Shown here: one piece after another, positions 55,234 through 63,183 of the stretch
How the letters are laid out: each line of letters opens with the position of its first letter
How positions within the stretch are numbered: the stretch's first letter is position 1
Assembly: GCF_902364025.1 (NCBI RefSeq)
Contig: NZ_CABJCG010000012.1
Span: forward strand, 81,949 to 145,948
Length of the DNA: 64,000 nucleotides
Direction of reading: 5' to 3'
Source: Enterocloster lavalensis
Lineage (GTDB): Bacteria > Bacillota > Clostridia > Lachnospirales > Lachnospiraceae
Position numbers and translations under genes: made by a program
The notes under the pieces: model-generated
The model's database searches: none
Told to the model about the DNA's origin: nothing
What the model saw: the letters and a program-made list of their open reading frames with translations, nothing else

Positions 55234-56139
55234 CTAAGACGGTAAAATGCCGTCTGTTTCCCAGCCACGGCGTTTATCCCCGGGCCACTCCTTCAGATAT
55301 TCCTCCGTAATATCCAGCTGCCCACGCCCGGTTCCCAGGCTCACGCCCGGCTTGCGGCTGCCGTGGTAGTCGCTGCCGCCGCTTCGCAGCAGGCCGTGCT
55401 CCCGGCAGAAACCGTTTAAATCCAGTATCTGCTCCGCCGTAAACGCGGAGTGGGCGCACTCCACGCCGTCCAGGCCGAATTCCCGGACGATCTCCCAGAG
55501 CCGCCGCCGGAATTCCGGTGCGTGGGCGTAGATGTACAGGTGGGCAAGAAACGCGATCCCGCCGCTGCGGTGGATCATCTCCACCGCGGTGCGCACATCC
55601 GGGTACAGGGGCGCTTCGTCCACGTAGAGGCGGCTCTCCGGGTTGTAAATCTCCTCCCGCGTAAACGCCTTAGAGCTCTGCCAGGTCTCATCGCTGCTGA
55701 AAAAGCGGCGGTTCTCCGGAAATTGATTCAGATGGCGCAGAAAGGCTTTCCGGCTGGATTCCTTTGTGGGGTCAAAGGATATTTCCGCCGGGTCAAAGGC
55801 CGCTCCCGCCCGGCGCAAGGCCGCGCAGATCAGTTCAAACTCCCGCCTCTGCTTCTCCTCAAAGGTCAGCACATGGCGGGAAAGTTCGACCTCCATGTCC
55901 GCCAGCCGGTAGCCGTAGCCCAGGACCTCCACCACCTCGCCCTGGTACATGCAGGTGATCTCAACTCCCGGGATCAGCGTCCCGGAGTATTCCGAAATTC
56001 CGCGGCCCCGGTAGGCTGCGACCGTGTTGTGATCCGTGATGGACAGGACGGACAGCTTCATTTCCTCAGCCCGGCGCAGAAGCGCCTCCACGCTGTCGGC
56101 CCCGTCCGAACAACAGGTATGGGTGTGCAAATCAATCAT
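55234..56139 (-). CDS. PHP-domain metal-dependent phosphoesterase
   Basis: The protein is 301 aa. The metal-binding motifs of the PHP fold are clear: DLHTHTCCSDG near residues 3-13, SITDHNTVAA near 34, and later HLYIYAH, ECAH and GGSDYHGSRKPG. Members include 5'-3' exoribonucleases for short RNA (RnmN/YciV-like), nucleotide phosphatases and histidinol phosphatase. It starts 11 bp after the PTS gene and belongs to the MurNAc operon, which is not a usual MurNAc gene; its role there is unknown. Confidence 0.85.
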   Translation of the reverse strand: MIDLHTHTCCSDGADSVEALLRRAEEMKLSVLSITDHNTVAAYRGRGISEYSGTLIPGVEITCMYQGEVVEVLGYGYRLADMEVELSRHVLTFEEKQRREFELICAALRRAGAAFDPAEISFDPTKESSRKAFLRHLNQFPENRRFFSSDETWQSSKAFTREEIYNPESRLYVDEAPLYPDVRTAVEMIHRSGGIAFLAHLYIYAHAPEFRRRLWEIVREFGLDGVECAHSAFTAEQILDLNGFCREHGLLRSGGSDYHGSRKPGVSLGTGRGQLDITEEYLKEWPGDKRRGWETDGILPS

Positions 56140-56150
56140 GAACTTCGCTC

Positions 56151-57608
56151 CTATGCGTTCTCGATATCCTCAACCGGAATGAAAATGTAAGTGATCACCG
56201 CGGCTGCAATGTAGGCGATGACCATGCCGATCAGGTAATTCAGCATGCACTCCGGCAGCATATGGGTGACTGCCAGCAGGCCCGAGGGGCTGTAGGCCGT
56301 ACTCATGACATGGGTCAGCATGACGTAGGCTCCGCCGAAACCGGCTCCCAGACCGGCTGTGATAAAGGGTTTCATTAACGGCAGGGTAACGCCGTAAATC
56401 AAGGGTTCGCCGATGCCCAGAATGCCTGCGGGCAGAGCGCCTGCGATAACCCGGTTTAAGCGGTGGTTGCCCACGCGTTTTGCCTTGATGTAAAGGGCGA
56501 TGGCCGCGCCCACCTGTCCGGCGCCCGCCATGGCCACCGCCGGGAACAGGGTGGTTCCGCCCAGGGATTCAATCTGGATGGCGTAGATGGGCACAAGTCC
56601 TCTGTGCAGCCCCAGCAGCACCAGAGGCAGGAAGGTGGCCGCCAGTATATATCCGGCGATCACGCTGACCACAGGGTTAGTGGAATTGATAAACAGGTTC
56701 AGGAACGCCGACACCAGGGTGGAAAGCCAGCCGGTCACAGGCATTACCAGAAGCACAAAGAACGGTACTGCGATCAGCATGGAGATCAGAGGCGTGAAGG
56801 ACACGTCCAGAACCTCCGGCATGTGCTTGTGCACCCAGCGCTCGATCTGGGCCAGAATCCATACGCCGATGACAACGCCGATGATGCCGCCCGCGCCGGT
56901 GGCCAGAACGGAATCATTGACCACGTCCTTGTTGTACCAGCCGATGGCCGTTGAAATGGTGTTGACCACGGAGTTTAAGGAGGCCGCGCCGATCATGCCG
57001 CCCAGCATCTCGTTGACGCCGAACTGTTTGGCGGCCCGGACGCCGGTGAAGATGGCCATGTAGGACAGGAACGCGTTGCCGATCAGGACGAAAATGTTGT
57101 AGATGACAACCACGGCAACCACGTCCGGCAGCACGCCGTTTGTCATCAGAATCTTGATGACCTTGCCCAGTCCGTTACAGATACCGGAGGCGATAAATGC
57201 CGGGATCATGGGGGTGAAGATGTCCGCCAGGACCCGCACCTTGTTGATCAGATTCTGGTGCTTCTGATTGCTCTTGACCGCCTTCTTGTTGGCTTCCCAG
57301 TCGCCCACCTGACCTTTGGGCTGCCCCTTGCTTTCCTGGCTGGGGGACTGCTCCTTCACGCCCAGCTTGGTGGTGCAGATCTGCATCACGTCCCGCACCT
57401 TGCCCGGTCCCAGCACCACCTGGATGTAGTCGGGTTCATCGCCCACCACGCCCAGAACGCCCGGCGTGTTCTTGATTCCCTGGCGGTCCGCCTTGGACCC
57501 GTCCTTCACATTGACCCGGATGCGCGTCATGCAGTTTTCCGCGTTCAGAATATTATCCTTGCCCCCCAGCAAGTCGACGATTTTCTTTGCGAGCTCTTCA
57601 TTACTCAT
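56151..57608 (-). CDS. PTS EIIBC transporter, probably for N-acetylmuramic acid
   Basis: The protein is 485 aa from the ATG at 57608 (GAGAGGTG upstream). EIIB comes first, with phospho-Cys26 in NAENCMTRIRVNV, followed by a linker and EIIC with about ten helices (from about 145). It has no EIIA, so it must borrow one (the Crr type), as MurP does. Sucrose, trehalose and MurNAc transporters share this EIIB-EIIC build; the assignment rests on murQ and murR immediately upstream. Confidence 0.88.
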   Translation of the reverse strand: MSNEELAKKIVDLLGGKDNILNAENCMTRIRVNVKDGSKADRQGIKNTPGVLGVVGDEPDYIQVVLGPGKVRDVMQICTTKLGVKEQSPSQESKGQPKGQVGDWEANKKAVKSNQKHQNLINKVRVLADIFTPMIPAFIASGICNGLGKVIKILMTNGVLPDVVAVVVIYNIFVLIGNAFLSYMAIFTGVRAAKQFGVNEMLGGMIGAASLNSVVNTISTAIGWYNKDVVNDSVLATGAGGIIGVVIGVWILAQIERWVHKHMPEVLDVSFTPLISMLIAVPFFVLLVMPVTGWLSTLVSAFLNLFINSTNPVVSVIAGYILAATFLPLVLLGLHRGLVPIYAIQIESLGGTTLFPAVAMAGAGQVGAAIALYIKAKRVGNHRLNRVIAGALPAGILGIGEPLIYGVTLPLMKPFITAGLGAGFGGAYVMLTHVMSTAYSPSGLLAVTHMLPECMLNYLIGMVIAYIAAAVITYIFIPVEDIENA

Positions 57609-57676
57609 AGAATTCACCTCTCACTTTCTTATTTTTTTGCATTGCAGGGCCCATTGGACCCGCATTCCCCTATCCG

Positions 57677-58567
57677 TCAAAGGCATTTTCGGATGTGCCC
57701 ATGAGCGCGTTTCAAATTCTGTTCCGCTTCCTTGGCGGTACAGTTTAACAGTTCCATCACGATGGCGGTCTTTGCGTTTCCGCCCGCTGCCTCCAGCAGA
57801 CGGCAGGCCTGTTCCTCTGAACAGCCCGTGGCCTCCGTCACGATGTTTCTGGCCCGGACGCGGAGCTTTTCGTTGGTCTGCATCACATCCACCATCAGGT
57901 TCTGGTAGACCTTTCCGATGCCCACCATTGCGCCGGTGGAAATCATGTTGAGAATCATTTTCTGGGCGGTTCCGGCCTTTAAGCGGGTGGAACCCGTCAA
58001 CACCTCCGGCCCCACCACCGGCTCGATGGCCAGGTCCGCGGCTTTTCCCACCAGACTGCCGGCGTTGCAGGCGATGGCCACGGTTTTGCAGCCCAGGGAT
58101 CTGGCGTATTGCAGACCGCTGATCACGTAGGGCGTTCGCCCGGAAGCCGCAATCCCGATCACCACGTCCCGCCCGTTCAACGGCAGGGCCTTAAGCTCCT
58201 CAAGGGCCAGGACTTCGGAATCCTCAGCCCCCTCCACGGCCTTCACAAACGCCCGGTCGCCTCCTGCGATCAGGCCCACCACCATTTCCGGCGGAACCCC
58301 AAAGGTGGGCGGACACTCCACACTGTCCAGTACCCCCAGACGCCCCGACGTCCCGGCGCCCATGTAGACCAGTTTTCCGCCCGCTTCAAAGGACTCCTGC
58401 ACCCACCCGATGGCGGCGGCGACCTCCGGCAGCACCTTGCGGACGCCCGCGACTACCTGTTCGTCCTCCCGGTTCATCACCGTCGCGATCTCAAGCGGCG
58501 TCATGGTGTCCAATCCGGCTGTTCCCGGATTGCGGGCCTCCGTGGTCAGTTTATTCAGTTCCAGCAT
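57677..58567 (-). CDS. murQ: N-acetylmuramic acid 6-phosphate etherase
   Basis: The protein is 296 aa from the ATG at 58567 (AAGGAGG, 9 bp). MurQ splits the lactyl ether of MurNAc-6-P to give GlcNAc-6-P and D-lactate. LTTEARNPGTAGLDTM is the conserved N-terminus; the SIS domain includes YMGAGTSGRLGVLDSVECPP (near 63-82), the catalytic ECP segment, IGIAASGRTPYV and TRLKAGTAQKMILNM. It overlaps the murR-like gene by 17 bp. NagA at 20.2 kb can use its product. Confidence 0.96.
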   Translation of the reverse strand: MLELNKLTTEARNPGTAGLDTMTPLEIATVMNREDEQVVAGVRKVLPEVAAAIGWVQESFEAGGKLVYMGAGTSGRLGVLDSVECPPTFGVPPEMVVGLIAGGDRAFVKAVEGAEDSEVLALEELKALPLNGRDVVIGIAASGRTPYVISGLQYARSLGCKTVAIACNAGSLVGKAADLAIEPVVGPEVLTGSTRLKAGTAQKMILNMISTGAMVGIGKVYQNLMVDVMQTNEKLRVRARNIVTEATGCSEEQACRLLEAAGGNAKTAIVMELLNCTAKEAEQNLKRAHGHIRKCL

Positions 58568-59435
58568 AACGCTTGACCTCCTTGGCATTTTTATAGTTTG
58601 GTTTCTCAATGTGCGTCGCGCAGAGACGCGCCATCGAACGTTCGTAATCCGTATTCGCGTAGGCGGTATACAGGATATCGATCATGTTGAGCTGGCTGAT
58701 CCGGCTGCTCATGGCTCCGTTTCGGAACAGCGATTCATTGGCCGCCACATACAGGTTGTAGTCGGCTAAGTCCGAAAGGGCCGAGGCGGCAAACCGGGTG
58801 ATCAGAATCATCTTTGCGCCGGATTTTTTCACCGCCTCCGCACATTTGATCAGCTCCTCGGTCTGGCCGGAATAGCTGATAAACAGCCCTACGTCCTCCG
58901 GCCGCATGTTGCGCGCCTGAAGCAGTTGGGAATGCCAGTCGTCGTTGAGAACGCAGGCCTTATCCAGGCGCAGGAATTTCAGATAAGCGTCCCGGGCCAC
59001 GCAGAGAGACGAACCGATTCCAAACAGGCAGATATTCCGGGCCACGCACAGGAGGTCCACACATTTCTGCAAAACCGGCAGATCCACCAGATTTTTCGTC
59101 TCCTCCAGGGAAACGATATTCTTGTAGGTGATCTTATCCACCATCTGTTCCAGGGAATCCTCCCGTGACACTTCGTCGCGCTTCTCCAGCTCCGATTGCT
59201 TGCGCACCGCCAGCTCATACTGGAGCGAACGCCGCAATTCCTTATACCCGTCGAACCCCAGCCGGCGGCACATCCGCACGATAGTCGCCGATGAAGAGAA
59301 CGCCCGGGCCGAAAGCTCATGAACCGACAGCTCCGCCGCCTTCTCGGGGTGATGCAGTATGTACTGGACGACCTCGCTCTCCGCCGGCGTCATCTGTAAC
59401 TGGTATTCGTTCAGCCGCACCAAAACGCTTTTCAT
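58551..59435 (-). CDS. murR: MurR/RpiR-family transcriptional regulator
   Basis: The protein is 294 aa from the ATG at 59435 (AGGAGG). The N-terminal RpiR HTH is ELSARAFSSSATIVRMCRRL (near 42-61), followed by FDGYKELRRSL; the C-terminal SIS domain (about 120-260) has LFGIGSSLCVARD and FISYSGQTEELI. The SIS domain would bind MurNAc-6-P or a related sugar phosphate. It heads the operon murR-murQ-EIIBC-PHP, and inverted repeats lie around its promoter. Confidence 0.9.
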   Translation of the reverse strand: MKSVLVRLNEYQLQMTPAESEVVQYILHHPEKAAELSVHELSARAFSSSATIVRMCRRLGFDGYKELRRSLQYELAVRKQSELEKRDEVSREDSLEQMVDKITYKNIVSLEETKNLVDLPVLQKCVDLLCVARNICLFGIGSSLCVARDAYLKFLRLDKACVLNDDWHSQLLQARNMRPEDVGLFISYSGQTEELIKCAEAVKKSGAKMILITRFAASALSDLADYNLYVAANESLFRNGAMSSRISQLNMIDILYTAYANTDYERSMARLCATHIEKPNYKNAKEVKRYAGTE

Positions 59436-59505
59436 GTTTCTTCCTCCTGTCTCTATGATATGCTTAATAAAACAATAATTCAATAAATTTACGTTCATAT
59501 GCAAC

Positions 59506-59560
59506 ATTGTTTCTTATCATGAATGATTATACCATATTCCGGCCTAAAATGTGAAACAAT
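59506..59560. promoter_or_regulatory. Inverted ATTGTTTC/GAAACAAT pair around the murR promoter
   Basis: ATTGTTTC (59506-59513) and GAAACAAT (59553-59560) are perfect inverted 8-mers. One overlaps the -35, the other lies about 13 bp past the -10, so together they bracket the promoter. They are probable sites for the MurR-like regulator and could support looping; this is inferred. Confidence 0.5.
59526..59555 (-). promoter_or_regulatory. MurNAc operon promoter
   Basis: TTCACA (59550-59555) and consensus TATAAT (59526-59531) on the minus strand are 18 bp apart. The gene-free stretch 59436-59772 holds this promoter, its repeats and the leader of the ECF gene; I saw no clear plus-strand promoter. 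Confidence 0.65.
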
Positions 59561-59772
59561 TTGCTTTTTATGTTAAAATTCCATGAACCATTGTGCACCT
59601 TCACCAATTTTTATTTGTTGTATCCTGGGAAATGCGGGGGAGCGCGTTTTGCCCGGCAAAGTCTGGCCCACATACTGGACTGGTTATTTATACTATAACT
59701 GGCTATTTTGTTCGGTCCACTTTTCTGATATCGTAATACCAACATTTACAGAAAACCGGGAGGTAATCAATT

Positions 59773-60294
59773 ATGAGACAGACGAAAAAAATGGTAATCG
59801 CCGCCCTGTTCGCCGCGCTGGCCTGCGTGGCGACCATGGCAATCCGCATTCCAACGCCGGGAACCGGCGGCTACATCCATCCGGGCGACGCGGTTGTAAT
59901 CCTGTGCGGCATCTTTTTAAATCCCGGCGCGGCGTTCCTGGCGGCGGGGATGGGTTCCGCCATGGCCGATCTGTTAGGCGGATATTTTCTCTATGTGCCG
60001 ATCACATTTGTCATCAAGGGACTGGTGGCCTTTCTGGCGGGCCACGCTTTCCGGCGGCTGTCCGGGCATTTAAAAAACCGCACGGCTGCGGTGGCAGTCT
60101 GCGGTCTGATCGATGTTGCCCTGGTGGCGGGCGGATACTGTTTCTGTGAGAGCTTTATTTACGGCACAGCCGCGGCCTTAGCCAGCGTTCCGGCGAACCT
60201 GATCCAGGGCGCCAGCGGGCTGGTGATCTCCACCGCCCTGTTCCCGCTGCTGGCGGCCGTGCCGGATATGAAGCGGATGATGGCAGCCAGGTAG
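59773..60294 (+). CDS. ECF transporter S component
   Basis: The protein is 173 aa with five or six membrane helices. It starts MRQTKKMVIAALFAALACV at the ATG behind GGGAGG. GGYIHPGDAVVILCG near residues 32-46 and LLGGYFLYVPITFVIKGLVA (near 67-86) are typical of the S components that bind a vitamin or cofactor precursor and dock on the shared EcfAAT energy module, which is not in this window. The substrate cannot be assigned. It converges on the RNA methyltransferase gene, and their 3' ends lie in a short duplication. Confidence 0.88.
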   Translation: MRQTKKMVIAALFAALACVATMAIRIPTPGTGGYIHPGDAVVILCGIFLNPGAAFLAAGMGSAMADLLGGYFLYVPITFVIKGLVAFLAGHAFRRLSGHLKNRTAAVAVCGLIDVALVAGGYCFCESFIYGTAAALASVPANLIQGASGLVISTALFPLLAAVPDMKRMMAAR

Positions 60295-60374
60295 GGCGGC
60301 GGCCCAGAAGGCGACGGCGCTGGCGGCTAGGTAGGACGGCGGCCCAACTGCCAGAAGGCGACGGCGCTGGCGGC
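60283..60374. repeat. Short imperfect tandem duplication at two convergent gene ends
   Basis: About 45 bp (60283-60327) are repeated at 60323-60374 with one base changed and seven bases inserted: GGCGGCGGCCC, then AGAAGGCGACGGCGCTGGCGG in each. The first copy includes the end of the ECF gene, the second the C-terminal codons of the methyltransferase gene. Confidence 0.75.
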
Positions 60375-61154
60375 CGCCACATTTAAAGAGTCCACGCCGT
60401 GGGACATGGGGATTCGGACCGTGTAGTCGCAGTCCGCGATGGTCTCTTCCGCCAGCCCGTCGCCCTCCGTTCCCAGAATCAGGGCCAGCCTGTCCTCCGC
60501 CATAAGCCGCGGATCGTCGATTCTGACGGAGTCGTCGCTGAGGGCCATAGCCGCGGTTTTAAAGCCCAGGCTGCGCAGAAGCTCCATCCCGGGCTGCGGC
60601 CACTCCGTGCCCTCAAAAAAGGTCCAGGGGACCTGGAATACCGTGCCCATGCTGACGCGGATTGCCCTGCGGTACAGGGGATTGCTGCATGCGGGCGTCA
60701 GCAGCACCGCGTCCATGTTGAGAGCGGCGGCTGAGCGGAAAATCGCGCCGATATTTGTGGGATTCATTACATTTTCCAGCACGGCGATGCGGCGCGCTCC
60801 GCGGCAGACCTCCCCAACACCGGGAAGCCCGGGGCGGTACATGGCGCAGAGCATGCCGCGGGTCAATTTAAAGCCCGTGAGCTTTGTCAGCACGTCAAAT
60901 TCAGCCGTGTAGACAGGGATTTCACCGCAGCGGCTGATGATCTCCTTCCCCTGTCCCTCCACGTGTTTGCGCTCCAGGAGCAGGGATACCGGAACGCAGC
61001 CGGCATCCAGGGCGCGCCCGATCACTTTGGGGCTCTCAGCGATAAAAATACCTTTTTCCGGCTCGTGGCGGTTTAACAGCTGTACTTCCGAGTACCGGGC
61101 GTAGACGTCCAGCTCCGGGGCGGAAAAATCGGTGATTTCGATGATGGTTGGCAT
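60327..61154 (-). CDS. TrmH/SpoU-family RNA 2'-O-methyltransferase
   Basis: The protein is 275 aa from the ATG at 61154 (AAGGAG). An N-terminal substrate-binding domain (EKGIFIAESPKVIGRALDAG) precedes the knotted SPOUT domain, with ENVMNPTNIGAIFRSAAALN (near 143-162), LILGTEGDGL and IPMSHGVDSLNVAAA at the knot. It methylates a ribose in rRNA or tRNA using SAM; which one is unknown. Its last codons lie in the short duplication shared with the ECF gene end. Confidence 0.93.
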   Translation of the reverse strand: MPTIIEITDFSAPELDVYARYSEVQLLNRHEPEKGIFIAESPKVIGRALDAGCVPVSLLLERKHVEGQGKEIISRCGEIPVYTAEFDVLTKLTGFKLTRGMLCAMYRPGLPGVGEVCRGARRIAVLENVMNPTNIGAIFRSAAALNMDAVLLTPACSNPLYRRAIRVSMGTVFQVPWTFFEGTEWPQPGMELLRSLGFKTAAMALSDDSVRIDDPRLMAEDRLALILGTEGDGLAEETIADCDYTVRIPMSHGVDSLNVAAASAVAFWQLGRRPT

Positions 61155-61257
61155 GTGGGACTCCTTTGTCAGGCGCGGAGTGCGCCTGTTTCTGAATAAC
61201 AAAATATTTACAGAGAGTATACTACATTTTGCGGCGCTTGAAAACCGGAAGCATTTC

Positions 61258-61300
61258 AAAAAACGGCATCTGAGAGCCTCTGGCCTCCGATGCCGTTTTA
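61258..61300. terminator. Terminator between the methyltransferase and the secreted-protein gene
   Basis: AAAACGGCATC (61260-61270) is perfectly complementary to GATGCCGTTTT (61289-61299), with A and T runs on each side. It follows the secreted-protein gene on the minus strand by about 20 bp. Confidence 0.8.
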
Positions 61301-61321
61301 ATGGTTATCCTGCTTTCAATC

Positions 61322-62164
61322 CTACCGCTTCTTATTTTTCCTCAACCTGCTGATCACCATCCCCCCGAAGAACCCGGCCGCAATCGCGATCAGGACCGTC
61401 TCCAGCCCCATGGACGCCGTGCCCGTCTCCTCTGCCTGAGTGGTCTCAGTTCCCGCCGCCTGGGCTGCGGGTGTGGTTTCCGGCTCCGTCTGTCCGGCTG
61501 CGGCGCTCTCCTGAACGGCGGCGGTCTCCTTGTCCGGCGCCGCTTCCAGGCTGCCGGGCGCCTGGCTCTCAATTTTGTTTTCCCGCTGGAAAATGATCTG
61601 GTTTTCCATGGTGCCGTCGTCCCGGGGAACCTGTAAATAAAGGGTGTCGGACAAATCTCCGTGCTCAAAGGCAAACCGGTAGTCCTTCCCTCCGGAATGC
61701 ACAAACCGCTCCCAGGCTGCGCCGTACATGTTTTTATCCTCATCGGTCTGGAATTCCAGAGTGGACGTATCCAGGCTGCTGACCTCATAGGGAGGCCACA
61801 GCGCTTTCCACTCTCCATTTTTTCCCAGATCGGCGCTGACCAGCAGACACTGCCCGGCCTGCGGCTTCTCCACCTTATTGTACGAGATCAAATACGGCCT
61901 CAGGTCCGTCACCTTCAGGCGTTCCGGCACTTCCTCCGGCGGCAGCTGGCGGTCGTTCACCCCGCCTTTATCTCCGCTGGGCAGCGCCTTGACTTCCTTT
62001 AAGACCACCCAGTCCTCCCCCGCTTCCTCCACAATCCCCAGAAGCAGGCCGTTCTGTTCCCCGGTCCACATCCCGTACTCCGCATCGTGGGCGTAAGCTG
62101 TTCCCGTTCCCAACGCCGCCGTCAAGAATATTGCAGCCGCTACTGCCGTCCATAATTTCCTCAT
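61322..62164 (-). CDS. Hypothetical exported protein with C-terminal membrane anchor
   Basis: The protein is 280 aa from the ATG at 62164 (AGGAGGAGACAG). A signal peptide is clear (MRKLWTAVAAAIFLTAALG, cleavage near AYAHDA). The domain at about 30-175 is soluble and unrecognised. A low-complexity linker of Glu, Ala, Thr and Gln (about 185-245) leads to a last hydrophobic helix and the basic tail SRLRKNKKR. This is the shape of a surface protein held by the membrane, but I see no LPxTG sortase motif before the helix. Function unknown. Confidence 0.75.
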   Translation of the reverse strand: MRKLWTAVAAAIFLTAALGTGTAYAHDAEYGMWTGEQNGLLLGIVEEAGEDWVVLKEVKALPSGDKGGVNDRQLPPEEVPERLKVTDLRPYLISYNKVEKPQAGQCLLVSADLGKNGEWKALWPPYEVSSLDTSTLEFQTDEDKNMYGAAWERFVHSGGKDYRFAFEHGDLSDTLYLQVPRDDGTMENQIIFQRENKIESQAPGSLEAAPDKETAAVQESAAAGQTEPETTPAAQAAGTETTQAEETGTASMGLETVLIAIAAGFFGGMVISRLRKNKKR

Positions 62165-62403
62165 CTGTCTCCTCCTCGCCGTGTTTTCGCTGTTGCCTCT
62201 CCCCTGCCGGTTGACGGCATGGACTGTGTTTCCATCATAATACCGCGACGCCGACCGCCCGGTTGATTCCAGGCTGATGGCCAATCCTGCATTTTCTTAA
62301 ATTATAACATAGACCCTCTGCAAAAACTTTACGGCCTTCTTAATTTATCCTGAATCCTGTCCCCAGCGTGCGGACCCGCCTGCGCCGTCCCGGAGCTTTC
62401 CCC

Positions 62404-63033
62404 TCACGCCCCTCTGGTCCTTGAAAATGCCAGGAAAATGAACAGCAGGCCCGACAGCCAGGAAAGGTCCAGTCCGTCCCTGGCAATCAGACGGCGTCCG
62501 GCGTAAAGCCCGGCGTACATCAGCGCCATCCCCATTACAAAGCAGGTTCCGACGGTCAGAAGGGCCGGCAGATCCACAAACGCGGCCATGGTTCCGGCCA
62601 CCAGGGAGTCGATGGACATGGCTAAGCCCAGGCAGATCGTTTCTTTCCAGGAGAGAGACTTGGAATTATCCCAGTCCGCCGCCATGGGATCCCCGTATAT
62701 GTTGATGATGATTTTCAGCCCCGACAGGGAAAAACGGAAATTCTTGTTGAGCGTACAATGATTGTTGATATATCGCTTGATGCTGTAATCCAGAAGTTTT
62801 ACCACTCCCAGGAAAAACAGACAGACAAACCCCACCGACCGGGCCAGCTCCTGGGGCACCAGCACCTGAATCAGGGTTCCCAGGCCCAGCGCCAGCCCCA
62901 GGCAGCCGCTGCAGATGCCGTTTAAGGCCACGGCCTTCTGCCAGGAAATCTGCACCTGGTTGGCGCCGTAGGCCAGGCTGGCCACAAAAGTGTCCGTGCA
63001 GAGCGCAAGGACAAAGGTAATGATTTTCAGCAT
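62404..63033 (-). CDS. ytaF: YtaF-like sporulation membrane protein (MntP-related fold)
   Basis: The protein is 209 aa with six membrane helices in two halves. MLKIITFVLALCTDTFVASL and CLGLAMSIDSLVAGTMAAFV are the paired conserved DxxxAS-type motifs of the MntP/YtaF family. In B. subtilis ytaF is a sporulation-linked gene, so this fits a spore-forming Firmicute; the substrate (Mn2+ in MntP) is unproven here. The start at 63033 has only a weak ribosome site (GGATGG). Confidence 0.87.
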   Translation of the reverse strand: MLKIITFVLALCTDTFVASLAYGANQVQISWQKAVALNGICSGCLGLALGLGTLIQVLVPQELARSVGFVCLFFLGVVKLLDYSIKRYINNHCTLNKNFRFSLSGLKIIINIYGDPMAADWDNSKSLSWKETICLGLAMSIDSLVAGTMAAFVDLPALLTVGTCFVMGMALMYAGLYAGRRLIARDGLDLSWLSGLLFIFLAFSRTRGA

Positions 63034-63183
63034 ATTGCCATCCGTTGCTTTTTCTTTTAGTATATTCCCGCCCGTTCGGATTGGTAACTCCCTGTCCCCT
63101 CCCGGCGCGCGCAAAGGAGGGCTCCCCCTGACGGAAAGCCCTCCCGGATTGTCTGCCTGTAAACGCCGTTTTCTCCCCTGCCC

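Noticed and set aside
59583..59772. Riboswitch in the leader of the ECF gene
   Set aside because: GGAC/GTCC and GTTAT/ATAAC pairings can be drawn, but there is no terminator or sequestered ribosome site, and no known consensus fits.
59583..60149. A 188-codon plus-strand frame over the ECF gene
   Set aside because: It is out of phase with the membrane protein at 59773, which has a good ribosome site and a family signature.
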